Numbered from the stretch's first letter, positions 1-9,641 are shown. The stretch is DNA of 64,000 nt from Oscillatoria sp. CS-180 (GCF_028330965.1 NZ_JAQMUB010000067.1:62001-126000), one strand, 5' to 3'. A program made the numbers and translations. The notes: generated by a model not told the origin, from the sequence alone.

Positions 1-226
1 GAGCAATGGACTGCCCCTGCTGATTTCGAACAACCCCTGTATTGGATGTGCCGACGAGAACCTGAGGTTCATTTTCGCGAATCGCAACCCGCAGCTCTAG
101 AGCCAGAGCAGGCAGTCCCCAAATCACCCATAAAAAGAGGGCTAGTCCGCCTGTTGGTAGGAATTTCCAAAACCTAAGCAAGCTTTGCCGATTTAGAGAG
201 TTGGAACTCACGAGGGAATGGGCCAT
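1..226 (-). CDS. N-terminal part of a SpoIID/LytB-like exported protein (cut by window start)
   Basis: Reading leftwards from an ATG at 226, an open frame of 75 codons runs off the window. Residues about 26-43 form one hydrophobic segment ending in a small-residue site (GLPALALEL), which looks like a signal peptide or anchor. The next residues, LRVAIRENEPQVLVGTS, match the way cyanobacterial SpoIID-domain proteins begin (family knowledge: SpoIID is a lytic transglycosylase acting on peptidoglycan). Only the N-terminus is visible and no catalytic residue can be checked, so the family call is tentative. That the gene is real and exported is better supported. A cell-wall amidase gene lies next to it on the same strand, which fits a wall-related role. 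Confidence 0.6.
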   Translation of the reverse strand, partial: MAHSLVSSNSLNRQSLLRFWKFLPTGGLALFLWVIWGLPALALELRVAIRENEPQVLVGTSNTGVVRNQQGQSIA

Positions 227-582
227 TATCTGAATCTTCTAAACAAGCAATGCAACAAACGACTCGCTTGGCTAAAGCCAACAGCTAGATGTAGACAGAT
301 CAGCCAATTAAGACTTTGAGACAAAAATTTTGTCAACCTTCACTCAAACCCTCCTTCACCTGACCATCCCGACTGTCCGATAAAAACCTGAGGTTGACCT
401 GTCTTACACAGATTGCTAAGCCAGGCCAAAAGCTTTGCTGCCTGCGCCTAAACGGTTGTCACCCCAAACCAGACACCAAGATAGCACCGGATGCTGAACA
501 TGAAACATCTTGATCCCAAAGGAACCTCAATCAGATTGCCCATAGACGCTATTGGCCTATCCATCGTTTTTCTGCCCTTTCT
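227..582. other. intergenic spacer, nothing recognised
   Basis: This 356-bp stretch lies between two minus-strand genes. I see no coherent coding frame, no clear terminator and no repeat shared convincingly with the rest of the window. A short piece near 273-292 (GCTAAAGCC...GCTAGATG) faintly resembles the end of the dispersed repeat found elsewhere here, but it is too short to call. Confidence 0.4.
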
Positions 583-1938
583 CTAGAGCAGACCTGCCGA
601 CTCATACAAACGCCGCAATATTGCCATGATTTTCTCCCCGTACAGGGGGTCTGCATCCCATCGACCGCTGAGATCGGTGATCAACGGTGCGACCCCACGC
701 CGAACGAGACGAAATCGTGGATCGGCAACCCGCTGGGCCAGCGGCTCCGTACTGCCATAGGCTTTGAGATGTTGAATATGGGCCTGCACGCCAATCCGTT
801 GAGTATCAAACGAGACGGCACCGTCATCGCCGGAAACAGCCCCAATTCCCCCAAAGTTGTTGCTCTCAGGACGTAGGCTGCCCAAAAATCTGAGGTAAGA
901 GGTCTCCAAACACATCTGGCAGAAGGCTAAGTCGTGGTTGACCCCTTCCGTCTCTCCCTCCTCGCGATAAAAACGAGGCAGATCTTTATAAGGCTGCACA
1001 GCATTTTCGTTGTTGGCCTTAAGAAACATCAGCATCTGAATATCAGAGGTGACACCTTTACCCATAATGCGCTGAAGCTGATCAGAGCAAATGGGTAGGG
1101 CATTGATGGTTTTGAGCGTAACGCTGCGGGTGGTTGCATCCCAGCCAACGGAAACGTTGTACTCCCGCAGATCAATTGCCTTGATGTAGACCACCCCTCG
1201 ATATCGAATCCGTCGAACCTCTGGGTCCTGAACCACATTGACGTCTAGCTGATCAGCCAGATCGATAGGAATATAGGCGTTGTTGTTGATAATGATGCCT
1301 TTTTCGTCATAAAGACCGGTATTGACCTTGATATTGACCTCTGGAAAACTGCGTATCGTTTCCGCTGCGTTTCCAGCCACTGCACGACTCCAAGACGCCA
1401 CCCCATCGGCAATACCTAGCGCAATATCTCGGCGTCGATTCTGAATGAGTCCCAGATCATCGGGGTTCGTTAGATAGCCTACCTCCATAAACAGAGAGGG
1501 GCATCCCAAACGACGGGTGAAATCCAGATTGCCGACGCCCGTTGTAGTGTCAGGTTTAGCCCCTCGGCTAGGCAATTGGGGAACGCGACGGAGTAGGGCC
1601 AGCAGCAAAAGTTCCGCGTGAGATTTTCTAACTTCGTTGTTGGCAATGTAGAAAACGCTAGCCCCCCGTGCTCCAGGACTTGTGGCTGCTCCGGCATGGA
1701 TTTCAAGTGCGACGTCGTCTCGTTGGCAGCGAGAGTTGATCCATCGTAGAGTCTGCTCGCGGCTGAGGTCGTCGGGCACTGAAAGTACCTCAAAGCCTCG
1801 CGATCGCAGCTCTGGCACCACCAAATCCCGAATCCGAATCATCTCAGCAGATTCGGACGTACCCGGCACCGTAACCCCCATATCGAGTGCTCCGTCCTCA
1901 AGACCGCCGTGACCTGCCGAAATCAATATCTTTCCCAT
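583..1938 (-). CDS. N-acetylmuramoyl-L-alanine amidase with C-terminal glucosaminidase-like domain (TftA-like)
   Basis: The protein has about 451 residues. Residues 3-190 are an Amidase_3 domain with the expected zinc and catalytic residues: H10 in SAGHGG, E29, H81 in LEIHAG and E152 in FMEVGYLTN. Amidase_3 enzymes cut the bond between muramic acid and the stem peptide. A middle part (about 205-275) looks like a copper-amine-oxidase-N/wall-binding fold, and the last about 150 residues resemble a glucosaminidase module (ETSYLRFLGSLRPESNNFGGIGA). This order matches proteins named hormogonium tapered terminus morphoprotein TftA in filamentous cyanobacteria; that name is from memory and not proven here. 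The ATG at 1938 begins the amidase fold directly. An in-frame TTG at 1950 is possible but adds only four residues. No signal peptide is visible, which is unusual for a wall enzyme. Confidence 0.85.
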   Translation of the reverse strand: MGKILISAGHGGLEDGALDMGVTVPGTSESAEMIRIRDLVVPELRSRGFEVLSVPDDLSREQTLRWINSRCQRDDVALEIHAGAATSPGARGASVFYIANNEVRKSHAELLLLALLRRVPQLPSRGAKPDTTTGVGNLDFTRRLGCPSLFMEVGYLTNPDDLGLIQNRRRDIALGIADGVASWSRAVAGNAAETIRSFPEVNIKVNTGLYDEKGIIINNNAYIPIDLADQLDVNVVQDPEVRRIRYRGVVYIKAIDLREYNVSVGWDATTRSVTLKTINALPICSDQLQRIMGKGVTSDIQMLMFLKANNENAVQPYKDLPRFYREEGETEGVNHDLAFCQMCLETSYLRFLGSLRPESNNFGGIGAVSGDDGAVSFDTQRIGVQAHIQHLKAYGSTEPLAQRVADPRFRLVRRGVAPLITDLSGRWDADPLYGEKIMAILRRLYESAGLL

Positions 1939-2123
1939 AGTCGATGCCAAGCGCCCCTTGAGACAGTTGAATTCTAGGAAAGGATACCGTCAATCTTGGA
2001 CATGGTTCAAAAATTGCGTCATCTCTATTGGAAATTTGACACGTTATTTATTTCTAACGGTTTGTTTTAGGGCTGATTTAGAACTACTGTGGCGACCCAT
2101 GAGCCACCGTATTTAGTCACATA

Positions 2124-2229
2124 AGGCTTACACAGGGCCTTTTGCATCCCTCAATTCTTGGGAACGTTGAATTCGGCTTCCCCTTTTTATAAATTCAGGC
2201 GTTGAAGCCCCATTCAACTGCGTAAGTCT
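2124..2229. repeat. MITE-like element with terminal inverted repeats (copy A)
   Basis: The left end AGGCTTACACA and the right end TGCGTAAGTCT are inverted repeats matching at 9 of 11 positions. The interior (CTCAATTCTTGGGAACGTTG, then TTCGGCTTCCCC) resembles the element at 13081-13191. It lies in the 384-bp spacer (1939-2322) between the amidase and the first mechanosensitive channel, where I recognise nothing else. It has no coding capacity. Confidence 0.55.
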
Positions 2230-2322
2230 GGTCAAAGTTTATTCTCTCGAAACAGGAATTCTTGTCTAAAATCGCTCTATCAGCGAAGTCAAGCTTAGTT
2301 GAACGCTCTATTGCTTAAAAAC

Positions 2323-3429
2323 ATGATGTGGGACGCCTATTTGTCTCTTGCAGTTGAAAATCCAGCCCTCTTTTGGGCAATTTTTGCCGTCACCTCCGGA
2401 GGAACTGCGCTTTTAATCAGTCAAGCAGTGCCTCTATTCACGCAACTTCTTCTCAAGCGCTTTTTCCAAGACGACACCAAACAGTTTTACAGTCGGGTTG
2501 TCGAACCTCACCGATCGCTCCTCACCTTAACAGGTGCTTTAGGCATTCTCGATCTCGTCGCCCTAATCCTATTACAAGGACTCTGGTATGTGCCTTGGTA
2601 CCGCAACTTAGAGTTTGGCCTGACACTCGCTCTAACCCTTTCGTTAGGCCTTTTCCTGAGTCAATGTTTCCAAACTTATTTTGATGAATATTTGCTGGGC
2701 GCAGCTGTTGAGGAGGGTCGCAAGACCAATAGTGAACTTTTAGTGGTCAGCCGGTTTTTAGCAAACCTGGGGCTGATTTTTATCCTGACAACTCTTTTTG
2801 CTCAAACCCATCAAATTAATATTATCGGGGTATTTGCCAGTTTAGGCGTAGGGGGCATTGCGATCGCTTTCTCCGCTCAAAAGGTGTTGGAACAACTACT
2901 AGGCGGCGTCGTACTGTATGTAGATCGTCCCTTCGAGATAGATGACTATATTGGGCTACCGGACGGAACGTTTGGTCGAGTTGAAACGATTGGATTGCGC
3001 TCTACCAAAATTCGAACTTCTGGAAAAGGCACGCTGGCGATCGTGCCCAATAGTTCTTTGATTCAAACCACAGTTGAGAATTTTACAGGCGCGAAAAAAG
3101 TAATGGCGATCGTCTATCTCAATCTGTATCGAGCCGTTGGCGAAGAAGAACAAGCTCTTATCCGTCAGGTCATCACGGAAAGCACCCGCGACATTTTCGG
3201 CATCGACACCCGCAGCACTGACATTACCTTCCGCACCCTTGATAGCGGCAACCTAACTCAAGTACAAGCAACCTTGTTCATCTTGGGGGCAACTGGCAGC
3301 TCAATGGACATTCGTCGTCAACTGCTGGATATCGCGAATCAAAAAATGACTCAGCGACTGAAAAGTTACGGCATTTCTTTTGATATTGAGGAGCCGATTG
3401 TTTACGTTGACTCACCCATCACGATTTGA
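2323..3429 (+). CDS. small-conductance mechanosensitive channel, MscS family (first of a tandem pair)
   Basis: The protein has about 368 residues. Several N-terminal membrane helices are followed by the pore helix and MscS core: ASLGVGGIAIAFSAQKVLEQ, then the beta domain with YVDRPFEIDDYI, G.VE.IGLRSTKIRT and VPNSSL. MscS channels open under membrane tension and release solutes on hypo-osmotic shock (family knowledge). I chose the ATG at 2323 (a second ATG follows directly) over an in-frame TTG at 2299; neither has a strong Shine-Dalgarno sequence. A paralogue starts about 110 bp downstream on the same strand. The pair was probably made by gene duplication and may be co-transcribed. Confidence 0.85.
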   Translation: MMWDAYLSLAVENPALFWAIFAVTSGGTALLISQAVPLFTQLLLKRFFQDDTKQFYSRVVEPHRSLLTLTGALGILDLVALILLQGLWYVPWYRNLEFGLTLALTLSLGLFLSQCFQTYFDEYLLGAAVEEGRKTNSELLVVSRFLANLGLIFILTTLFAQTHQINIIGVFASLGVGGIAIAFSAQKVLEQLLGGVVLYVDRPFEIDDYIGLPDGTFGRVETIGLRSTKIRTSGKGTLAIVPNSSLIQTTVENFTGAKKVMAIVYLNLYRAVGEEEQALIRQVITESTRDIFGIDTRSTDITFRTLDSGNLTQVQATLFILGATGSSMDIRRQLLDIANQKMTQRLKSYGISFDIEEPIVYVDSPITI

Positions 3430-3487
3430 AGATTGAGTTTTGAGTTTTGCCTAACCCTTTCGAAAGCCCTATTGCATCTACGTCTAT

Positions 3488-3539
3488 GGGTTTTGGGTTT
3501 TGGGTTTTAAGTTTTGGGTCTTGAATTTTGAATTTTGAT
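3488..3539. repeat. short T/G-rich tandem repeats between two mscS genes
   Basis: A run of GGTTTTG-like heptamers (GGGTTTTGGGTTTTGGGTTT) passes into TTGAATTTTGAATTTTG units and ends at the start of the next gene. Short heptamer tracts of this kind (STRR) are common in cyanobacterial spacers. Copy number probably varies between strains. Confidence 0.7.
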
Positions 3540-4673
3540 ATGGATTCTGAGGTATTTAATTTACAGAATTGGCTCGAAATTGTGGGAATCACGTTCGAGG
3601 AAACGCCCACACTGGTGGTTTTTGGGGTATCGCTGCTGTTAGCGATCGCCGTTGGCCGTTTCACACCGCGTATTGTGCGGTTGTTCATTCGCCGCTTTTC
3701 TCCTGAACAAGTCTCTCACTTGTACGAAAACCTAGTCGCCCCTATCAGTGGAGCTTTTCAGTTAGCAGGCACGATGTTGTTAGTCTCGCTGGCGATGGTT
3801 TGGCTGCAGGAGGACTATCGCAGCCTGCACGACTTCTTCAAGCCATTTGTAGACTTAGCGTTGATTAGCACAATGGCTTGGTTGGCCTCTCGTCTGTTCG
3901 GTCGCATTTTTCGTATCTATGGCGTAGAACTGCTGAAAAAGGTTGGACGCGAAGTTGATGAGATGCTACTGGTGTTTGAAACGGTAGCAAACGTGATTAT
4001 CGGCTTTATTGCAGTGCTAGCGTTTGCCCAGAGTCAGAATTTCAATCTAGTTGGACTGTTCGCCAGCTTGGGAATTGGCGGGTTGGCGATCGCTTTTGCC
4101 GCTCAAAAAATTCTGGAGCAGTTGCTCAGCACCATTGTTCTGTATCTGGATCGGCCTTTTATTCCAGGGGAGTATATTCGCTTGTCTGATGGACAGCTGG
4201 GCCGAGTCGAATCAATCGGACTGCGATCGACGAAAATTCGAACAGCGGCCAAAAGTACGCTCTTCATCTTGCCAAACTCAACCCTCTTGAACATGGAGAT
4301 TGAAAACGTCAGCCGTGCCAAAAAGGTGATGGTTATGCTCTACCTCGACTTTACTCGCAGGCTGACCAATGAAGATGCCGCGTTGGTCAAACAAGTGATT
4401 ACTCAGAGTACTAACTCAGTTTTTGGGGTTGATCCCGACAGTACCAGCATCGTGTTTCCCCACAGCGCTAATGAAAACGGACGCGCCGATCAGCATATGC
4501 GCCGTGCCCGTGTCACCTTTTTCATTCTTGGCTCCAGCGAAAGTTCAATCGAACTCCGCAAGCGTCTTTTGGAACTAGCTAATGAAACGATCGCTGAACG
4601 TCTGGAGAGCTACGGCCTTCACTTCTCCATGCAAGATCCTACTGTATATGTGGAATCCCCAGTCACGTTGTAA
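3540..4673 (+). CDS. small-conductance mechanosensitive channel, MscS family (second of a tandem pair)
   Basis: The 377-residue protein is clearly paralogous to the one just upstream. It shares ASLGIGGLAIAFAAQKILEQ in the pore helix, YLDRPFIPGEYI, IGLRSTKIRT, LPNSTL and the C-terminal .YG..F....P.VYVESP ending. Membrane helices fill roughly residues 25-180 and the cytoplasmic beta/alpha vestibule follows. The ATG at 3540 sits at the end of a short-repeat tract; an upstream in-frame TTG at 3528 is less likely. It has an insert near residues 305-315 (NENGRADQHMRRAR) that the first copy lacks. Confidence in the family is high; its physiological stimulus cannot be told from sequence. Confidence 0.87.
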   Translation: MDSEVFNLQNWLEIVGITFEETPTLVVFGVSLLLAIAVGRFTPRIVRLFIRRFSPEQVSHLYENLVAPISGAFQLAGTMLLVSLAMVWLQEDYRSLHDFFKPFVDLALISTMAWLASRLFGRIFRIYGVELLKKVGREVDEMLLVFETVANVIIGFIAVLAFAQSQNFNLVGLFASLGIGGLAIAFAAQKILEQLLSTIVLYLDRPFIPGEYIRLSDGQLGRVESIGLRSTKIRTAAKSTLFILPNSTLLNMEIENVSRAKKVMVMLYLDFTRRLTNEDAALVKQVITQSTNSVFGVDPDSTSIVFPHSANENGRADQHMRRARVTFFILGSSESSIELRKRLLELANETIAERLESYGLHFSMQDPTVYVESPVTL

Positions 4674-4770
4674 GTAAGGCAGGTTGATCCGCAGTTGGGC
4701 TAGTGCAGCGTCAAGCTCAAAATGGTGAGTCAATCCAGATCTTGCAATCGAGTTGAGGCTGACTGCTTTG

Positions 4771-4837
4771 GCCCCCCAGCCCCATTCTGGAGGAGCCAAA
4801 TCTCCAGAAGTCTCCCAGAATGGGGGATTGAGGGGGC
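4771..4837. repeat. imperfect inverted repeat between convergent genes
   Basis: The arm GCCCCCCAGCCCCATTCTGG at 4771-4790 pairs with 4814-4837, read as GCCCCCTCAATCCCCCATTC on the other strand. It lies between the 3' ends of the second mscS gene (+) and the GH15 gene (-). The folded RNA could end transcription from either side, although no T-run follows. G/C-rich palindromes of this type are common between cyanobacterial genes. Confidence 0.6.
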
Positions 4838-4921
4838 GAATGTACACTATTGGCTGAACCGAGAGATCGGATGGAACGCTCCGCAAGATTTTGATGCCTA
4901 AAAATTTCCGGGCAACCCGCC

Positions 4922-6763
4922 TCAACTAGAACATGGGTTGCTGCTGTGAGCTTCCAGCGTTTCATTGAGGTTCCAGGCGGCGCTGATTAACGCAATGTGA
5001 GTGAAGGCTTGAGGAAAGTTCCCCAGAGCCACACCGTTAACAGCCATTTCCTCAGCGTAGAGACCCAGATGGTTGGAATAGCTCAGCATTTCCTCAAAGA
5101 TTAAGCGAGCTTTGTCCAGCTGTTCAGGATCAGTTTTGCCCGCACGAGTCAGGGCTTCGACCAGCCAAAAGGTACAGAGATTGAAAGTGCCTTCTCGTCC
5201 TTCTAAACCATCACTAGAGGTTTGGGGATTATAGCGATAGACCAAGCTATTAACCGTTAGTCCCCCTTCTCGCGGTGGCTTCTGGACTCGCTCCAACGTT
5301 TTGATCATGCGGGGGTCATTAGGAGCCATGAAAAAGACCAACGGCATGATCAAACAGCCTGCATCGAGGGTATCGCCGCCATAGATTTGGACAAAGGATT
5401 CCAGTTCTTCGTTCCAGCCTTTTTCAAAAATCTCTTCGTAGATGCGATCGCGCAGAGAAATCCAGGTGTCGCGATCGGCTGGAAACGATCGCTTTTCTGC
5501 CAAACGCAAGCCGCGATCAAGAGCAACCCAACACATGAGCTTAGAATACACGTGATGTTCTCGCCCGCCACGCGATTCCCACACCCCATCATCAGAGAGA
5601 TAGAAGTTATCGCACACATAATCAAGCAAGCGTCGTAGATGCTGCCAAAAGTCGTATGAGATCTGAGTGCCGTACTTGTTGAAGAGGTAAACCGAGTCCA
5701 TCAGCTCTCCATAAATATCGAGCTGAAGCTGGTCATAGGCTCCATTGCCAAGTCTGACAGGTTTAGAGTTTTTGTAACCGGATAGATGCTCTAAGTAAGT
5801 CTCTGAAAGTTCGCGGCTGCCATCAATGGTGTAAATCACCTGCAGCATCTTGCCATCCACCTCATGACAACGACGCTCAATCCATCCCATAAAGGCATGG
5901 GCCTCTTGAGTGAACCCCAGCCTGAGCAAAGCATAGACAGTAAAGGCTGCATCTCGCAGCCAGGTATAGCGGTAATCCCAGTTACGCTCACCACCGATGT
6001 CCTCGGGCAAGCTGGTTGTAGGTGCGGCAATAATTGCACCAGTTGGTTCGTAAGTCAGGAGTTTCAAGACCAATGCCGAGCGCTCCACCATGCCTCGCCA
6101 AAGCCCCCTGTACACGCTTTGAGAAAGCCAGCTACGCCAGAAACAAACCGTTTGCTCAAACAGCTTTTCCGCATGATCTTGAGAAATGGGAAGATTGCAG
6201 TCCTCCGTGCAGTCCACACCACGAAAGATGAAGGCCATTGATTCGCCTTCCTCAAGAACGAATTCCGCCGTGACGCCGCGATCGTCCTGTTGCAGCTCCA
6301 CGTCTGTGACCAAAGCCATGTTGAGGTTATCCGATACGAAAATGGCTCCCTCATCAACGAGCTTGGTGTGATGCTCATCACGGCCATAGTTGAAGGCAGG
6401 ATAGCAGGTCATGCGAAACCGCATTGAACATCGCCGTGACCTGACCTGGCGGATCAGCCACTGCTTGGGCGCGTCTGTGCCCACCGGCATAAAGTCAACC
6501 ACTTCTCCTACAGCGGTCTTAGACAAAAACCGAGTGACTAAGACATTCGTTTCAGGCCAATAGAATTGTTTGTGTGTGACGTCTTCAGTTTTGGAGGTAA
6601 TTTGAAAAAAGCCACCTTTCTCGTCGTCCAAAAGGGCTGCAAACACACTGGGAGAATCGTGTTTTGGAAAACAGTACCAATCGATTGAGGCGTTGAGTCC
6701 CACCAGGGCGGTGGTTCGCATATTGCCAATAATGCCGTAATTGCTGATGGGTTGATAGCCCAT
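4922..6763 (-). CDS. glycoside hydrolase family 15 protein (glucoamylase/trehalase type)
   Basis: The 613-residue cytosolic protein covers the whole GH15 family. The N-terminus MGYQPISNYGIIGNMRTTAL with NASIDWYCFPKHDSPSVFAALLD is the usual start of bacterial GH15 enzymes. The catalytic region carries GERNWDYRYTWLRDAAFT, and the C-terminal part has NLCTFWLVEALTRAG and LYAEEM...LGNFPQAFTH, where the second catalytic acid (EE) lies. GH15 enzymes release glucose from alpha-glucans or split trehalose by inversion; which substrate is used here cannot be told. No signal peptide is present, so a role in glycogen or trehalose turnover inside the cell is likely (inference). The ATG at 6763 matches the family start. 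Confidence 0.92.
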   Translation of the reverse strand: MGYQPISNYGIIGNMRTTALVGLNASIDWYCFPKHDSPSVFAALLDDEKGGFFQITSKTEDVTHKQFYWPETNVLVTRFLSKTAVGEVVDFMPVGTDAPKQWLIRQVRSRRCSMRFRMTCYPAFNYGRDEHHTKLVDEGAIFVSDNLNMALVTDVELQQDDRGVTAEFVLEEGESMAFIFRGVDCTEDCNLPISQDHAEKLFEQTVCFWRSWLSQSVYRGLWRGMVERSALVLKLLTYEPTGAIIAAPTTSLPEDIGGERNWDYRYTWLRDAAFTVYALLRLGFTQEAHAFMGWIERRCHEVDGKMLQVIYTIDGSRELSETYLEHLSGYKNSKPVRLGNGAYDQLQLDIYGELMDSVYLFNKYGTQISYDFWQHLRRLLDYVCDNFYLSDDGVWESRGGREHHVYSKLMCWVALDRGLRLAEKRSFPADRDTWISLRDRIYEEIFEKGWNEELESFVQIYGGDTLDAGCLIMPLVFFMAPNDPRMIKTLERVQKPPREGGLTVNSLVYRYNPQTSSDGLEGREGTFNLCTFWLVEALTRAGKTDPEQLDKARLIFEEMLSYSNHLGLYAEEMAVNGVALGNFPQAFTHIALISAAWNLNETLEAHSSNPCSS

Positions 6764-6893
6764 GAACTGAGATACCTGCCGAGATAAGTAGCCCCACGAG
6801 CTTAAGCCGTCGCTAACGAAAACGCTTCCAACCTGAGATGGATAGTAGGTGATGTCACTCTTATGACGGCAGATAGACTACTGGGGCTAGTCC

Positions 6894-8495
6894 TCAAGAC
6901 CCTTTCGGCTTTAGTTCATTGACAGCTGGTCCATGTAAAATCTTGCCGTCTACGTCAAATCGCGATCCATGACAAGGGCAATCCCAGCTTTTTTCAGCCT
7001 GGTTCCAATCAACAATGCAGCCTAAATGGGGACAAACTGCGGAGACTTGATGGAGCGTTCCAGATTCATCTCGGTAAGCTGCTATCTTGTCGGTGCCTAC
7101 AGTGACAAGTTTTCCTTCATTGGGTTTGATTTGGTTGGGATTATCAAAAAGTCCTTTAAGGCGATCGCCGACCCAACGGCTGCCCACATCTAGATTGTTC
7201 TTCAGCGACTTTTGAGTCATAAACGGAGTTGCTCTAGTGGCCTCATAAAGATCAGCCCAGGGGTTCTTTTGACCCAGGATGAGATCCCTTAGCAGCATGG
7301 CCGAAAGCGTGCTGTTGCTCATTCCCCAAAGACTAAATCCTGTTGCCACATAGGTATGTTGATTAGCCGGAGTAAGCTTGCCGATGTAGGGCAGCTTATC
7401 AAATGAGACCATATCCTGAGAGGACCAATAGTAATCAACGTTGGTAGCTCCGAAGCGATCGCGAGCATATTCAGCGAGTCGATTGAAACGTTCTGGAGTA
7501 TCCGACGCCTCTCCCACCTTGTGGCCTTCGCCACCGACCAACACTATCGTGCCGCCATCATCAGTGGGTGTAGCGCGAATAGAGCGATACGTCTCGCCGG
7601 TGCCAATGAACATGCCTCCAGGAACTTGGTCTGGCTCGACTTGGAAACCAATTAGGTAAGAGCGTTTGGGAAACGTTTTTGCAAAAAACAACCCCTGATC
7701 CAAAATGGGCAAGTTTGTGGTGATAACGACGTCTCGTGCTGTGACCGTAAAGCCATTCTGAGTACGAACCTGACAAGGATCTTCGCCTGCCACCGTTTTG
7801 ACACGAGTCTGCTCAAACACATAGGACCCGTTGCCATCGATTTTGCCGGCCAAAGCCAGAATGTATTTACGAGGATGAAATTGAGCCTGCTGACTAAACT
7901 TGACTGCTCCCAATGTTGCAAAGGGTAAAGGAATGTCCTTTTCAAAGGTTGCCGGTAGCCCTAATTTCTGGGCTGCCTCAACCTCCTGCTTGACTTTGGT
8001 TAAATTTTGTTGGCTTTCTGCAAACGTGTAGGCGTCTTTACGCTCAAAGTCACAATCAATCTGCTCATCCTTGACTAACGCCGCTATCTGCTCGATAGCC
8101 GCCTGATTAGACTCCCCATAAAGACGAGCCTTGTTGACGCCTACCTCTTTGATCAGCGTGTCGTATTTCAGCTGATGCAACGAGGTCACCTTAGCCGTGG
8201 TGTGACCCGAAACACCTTCGGCAACTCGGTCTGCCTCCAAGACAGCAACACGCTTACCGGCCTTTTTCAAAAGCATTGCAGTGGTAATTCCTGCCAAGCC
8301 CGCTCCCACGATCGCAACATCTACTTCGATGTCTTGAGAAAGTGACGGATAGCTAGATTGCAAAGTTGACGCTATCCAGAAAGATTGATGTGTTTCCAGA
8401 AGAGGTGAAACAGTCATAACGGGAGCATTGAGACAGCTATTTCTGTGTAGCGTAATTCCTGAAAAATGCTCTATCCCTCTAAGGGTTGAATTCAC
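6894..8495 (-). CDS. FAD-dependent oxidoreductase fused to a C-terminal Rieske [2Fe-2S] domain
   Basis: The 533-residue protein starts its dinucleotide fold at about residue 57 (VDVAIVGAGLAGITTAMLLKKAG) with a DadA-like FAD oxidoreductase body. It ends in a Rieske domain: C488-x-H490 in CPHLGC and C506-x2-H509 in CPCHGSRFD are the cluster ligands. Such fusions presumably pass electrons between a flavin substrate site and the iron-sulphur cluster; the substrate is unknown. The GTG at 8495 is preferred because AGGAAAGGA lies just upstream at good spacing. The alternative ATG at 8417 would drop 26 residues and has no ribosome site. Related proteins end after the Rieske fold, as here. Confidence 0.88.
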   Translation of the reverse strand: MNSTLRGIEHFSGITLHRNSCLNAPVMTVSPLLETHQSFWIASTLQSSYPSLSQDIEVDVAIVGAGLAGITTAMLLKKAGKRVAVLEADRVAEGVSGHTTAKVTSLHQLKYDTLIKEVGVNKARLYGESNQAAIEQIAALVKDEQIDCDFERKDAYTFAESQQNLTKVKQEVEAAQKLGLPATFEKDIPLPFATLGAVKFSQQAQFHPRKYILALAGKIDGNGSYVFEQTRVKTVAGEDPCQVRTQNGFTVTARDVVITTNLPILDQGLFFAKTFPKRSYLIGFQVEPDQVPGGMFIGTGETYRSIRATPTDDGGTIVLVGGEGHKVGEASDTPERFNRLAEYARDRFGATNVDYYWSSQDMVSFDKLPYIGKLTPANQHTYVATGFSLWGMSNSTLSAMLLRDLILGQKNPWADLYEATRATPFMTQKSLKNNLDVGSRWVGDRLKGLFDNPNQIKPNEGKLVTVGTDKIAAYRDESGTLHQVSAVCPHLGCIVDWNQAEKSWDCPCHGSRFDVDGKILHGPAVNELKPKGS

Positions 8496-8722
8496 TCATA
8501 CATCCTTTCCTGACTTAGCTCTTCTGTGAATTCAATTTTCTATATGGGCTATGACAAGCACAGACAAGCAATATTAAAAAATATTTCAGTAAGAATCATC
8601 TTGGAAACATGAAAATACTAGGTTTATTGACTTATTTTTAATAGAGCTAAAATATCCCATCCTGTAGAGGGCGTCAGCTTATGGCTCCACTTAGCTTATG
8701 AAAAGCATATTGGTGAATTAAA

Positions 8723-9466
8723 GTGACTAACGATTCGAGTTTGGGTAGACAGGCTATCAGCAAAGCAGCTGAAATTGGAATGAAGTCTCAGCTCGACGAA
8801 GCGGAGACTTTGAATGTTGATGTAGACGCCGATCCAGCTTCACTCATGAATGGTGAAGTCAATTCTGTCACCATTGAAGGTGAAGGATTAGTCATGCAGG
8901 AGGAGCTGAGAACAAAGCAGTTAACTGTCAAGACGGACGCCATCAAAGTGAATCCCTGGAAGGCTGCTTTCGGTAACATTACGTTGGAACGGCCAACCCA
9001 TTCTTCTGTGAAGATGGTGCTATCTGAATCAGATATTGATACTGCCTTCAATTCTCAATTTGTGAATAGTAAAATGCCGGATTTGACTATCAATCGCAAT
9101 GGTCAATCTATTCACATGACACCTCAAGAAGTCTCTTTTCAACTTCCTGAAAATGGCAAGGTAGCCGTTCATGCCCATCTCAAAAATTTAAGCACAGGCG
9201 AAATTGAGCAAATGGCTTTTCGCGCTACTCCTTACATTGCCGATAGGGGAAACCGCGTCGACCTCAAGGACGTTGAATATCTCGATAATCGAGAGATTTC
9301 TCCTGAACTTACTGCGGTTATTCTTGAACAAGTCAGTAGCTTGCTTGATCTGAAAAACTTTGAGATTCCTGGCATGAATTTGGCGCTAACGAATCTAGAA
9401 GTCGCTAATCAGGAATTGACCCTACTTGCAAATGCAGAAATCACTACATTTCCAGGCAACGCATAG
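8723..9466 (+). CDS. DUF2993 (LmeA-type lipid-binding) family protein
   Basis: The 247-residue protein starts at a GTG at 8723 and has no membrane segment. The pattern matches cyanobacterial DUF2993 proteins: SLGRQAISKAAEIGMKSQLDEAETLNVDVDADPASLMNGEV near the start, ERPTHSSVKMVLSESDIDTAFNS in the middle and LEVANQELTLLANAEI at the end. DUF2993 resembles LmeA, a phospholipid-binding envelope protein of mycobacteria (family knowledge). What it does in cyanobacteria is unknown. It stands alone, divergent from the FAD/Rieske gene across a 227-bp AT-rich spacer. Confidence 0.8.
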   Translation: MTNDSSLGRQAISKAAEIGMKSQLDEAETLNVDVDADPASLMNGEVNSVTIEGEGLVMQEELRTKQLTVKTDAIKVNPWKAAFGNITLERPTHSSVKMVLSESDIDTAFNSQFVNSKMPDLTINRNGQSIHMTPQEVSFQLPENGKVAVHAHLKNLSTGEIEQMAFRATPYIADRGNRVDLKDVEYLDNREISPELTAVILEQVSSLLDLKNFEIPGMNLALTNLEVANQELTLLANAEITTFPGNA

Positions 9467-9565
9467 AAGATATGCGGACACTGGCCTTAATCGAAGCTGG
9501 CACTAATACACTATGGCAGAAATAGGCTTACTATTCAAAACATTGGGAAAGCCCATCTATCTTAG

Positions 9566-9641
9566 TTTTGTAGAGCTTTGCTCTTCTCGCAGAGTATTCT
9601 GAATTTTGTAGGGCTTTGCCCTTCCCGGAGGGTATTTTGAA
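9566..9641. repeat. 38-bp imperfect tandem repeat, two units
   Basis: The units 9566-9603 and 9604-9641 share TTTTGTAG(A/G)GCTTTGC. Each contains a small hairpin (GAGCTTTGCTC or GGGCTTTGCCC) whose paired bases change together between the units. A CCGCGTAGCGG palindrome follows directly. This is typical of cyanobacterial intergenic repeat DNA. Confidence 0.7.

Noticed and set aside
3488-3540. Possible CRISPR array
   Set aside because: The repeat units are seven bases without spacers, a simple short tandem repeat.
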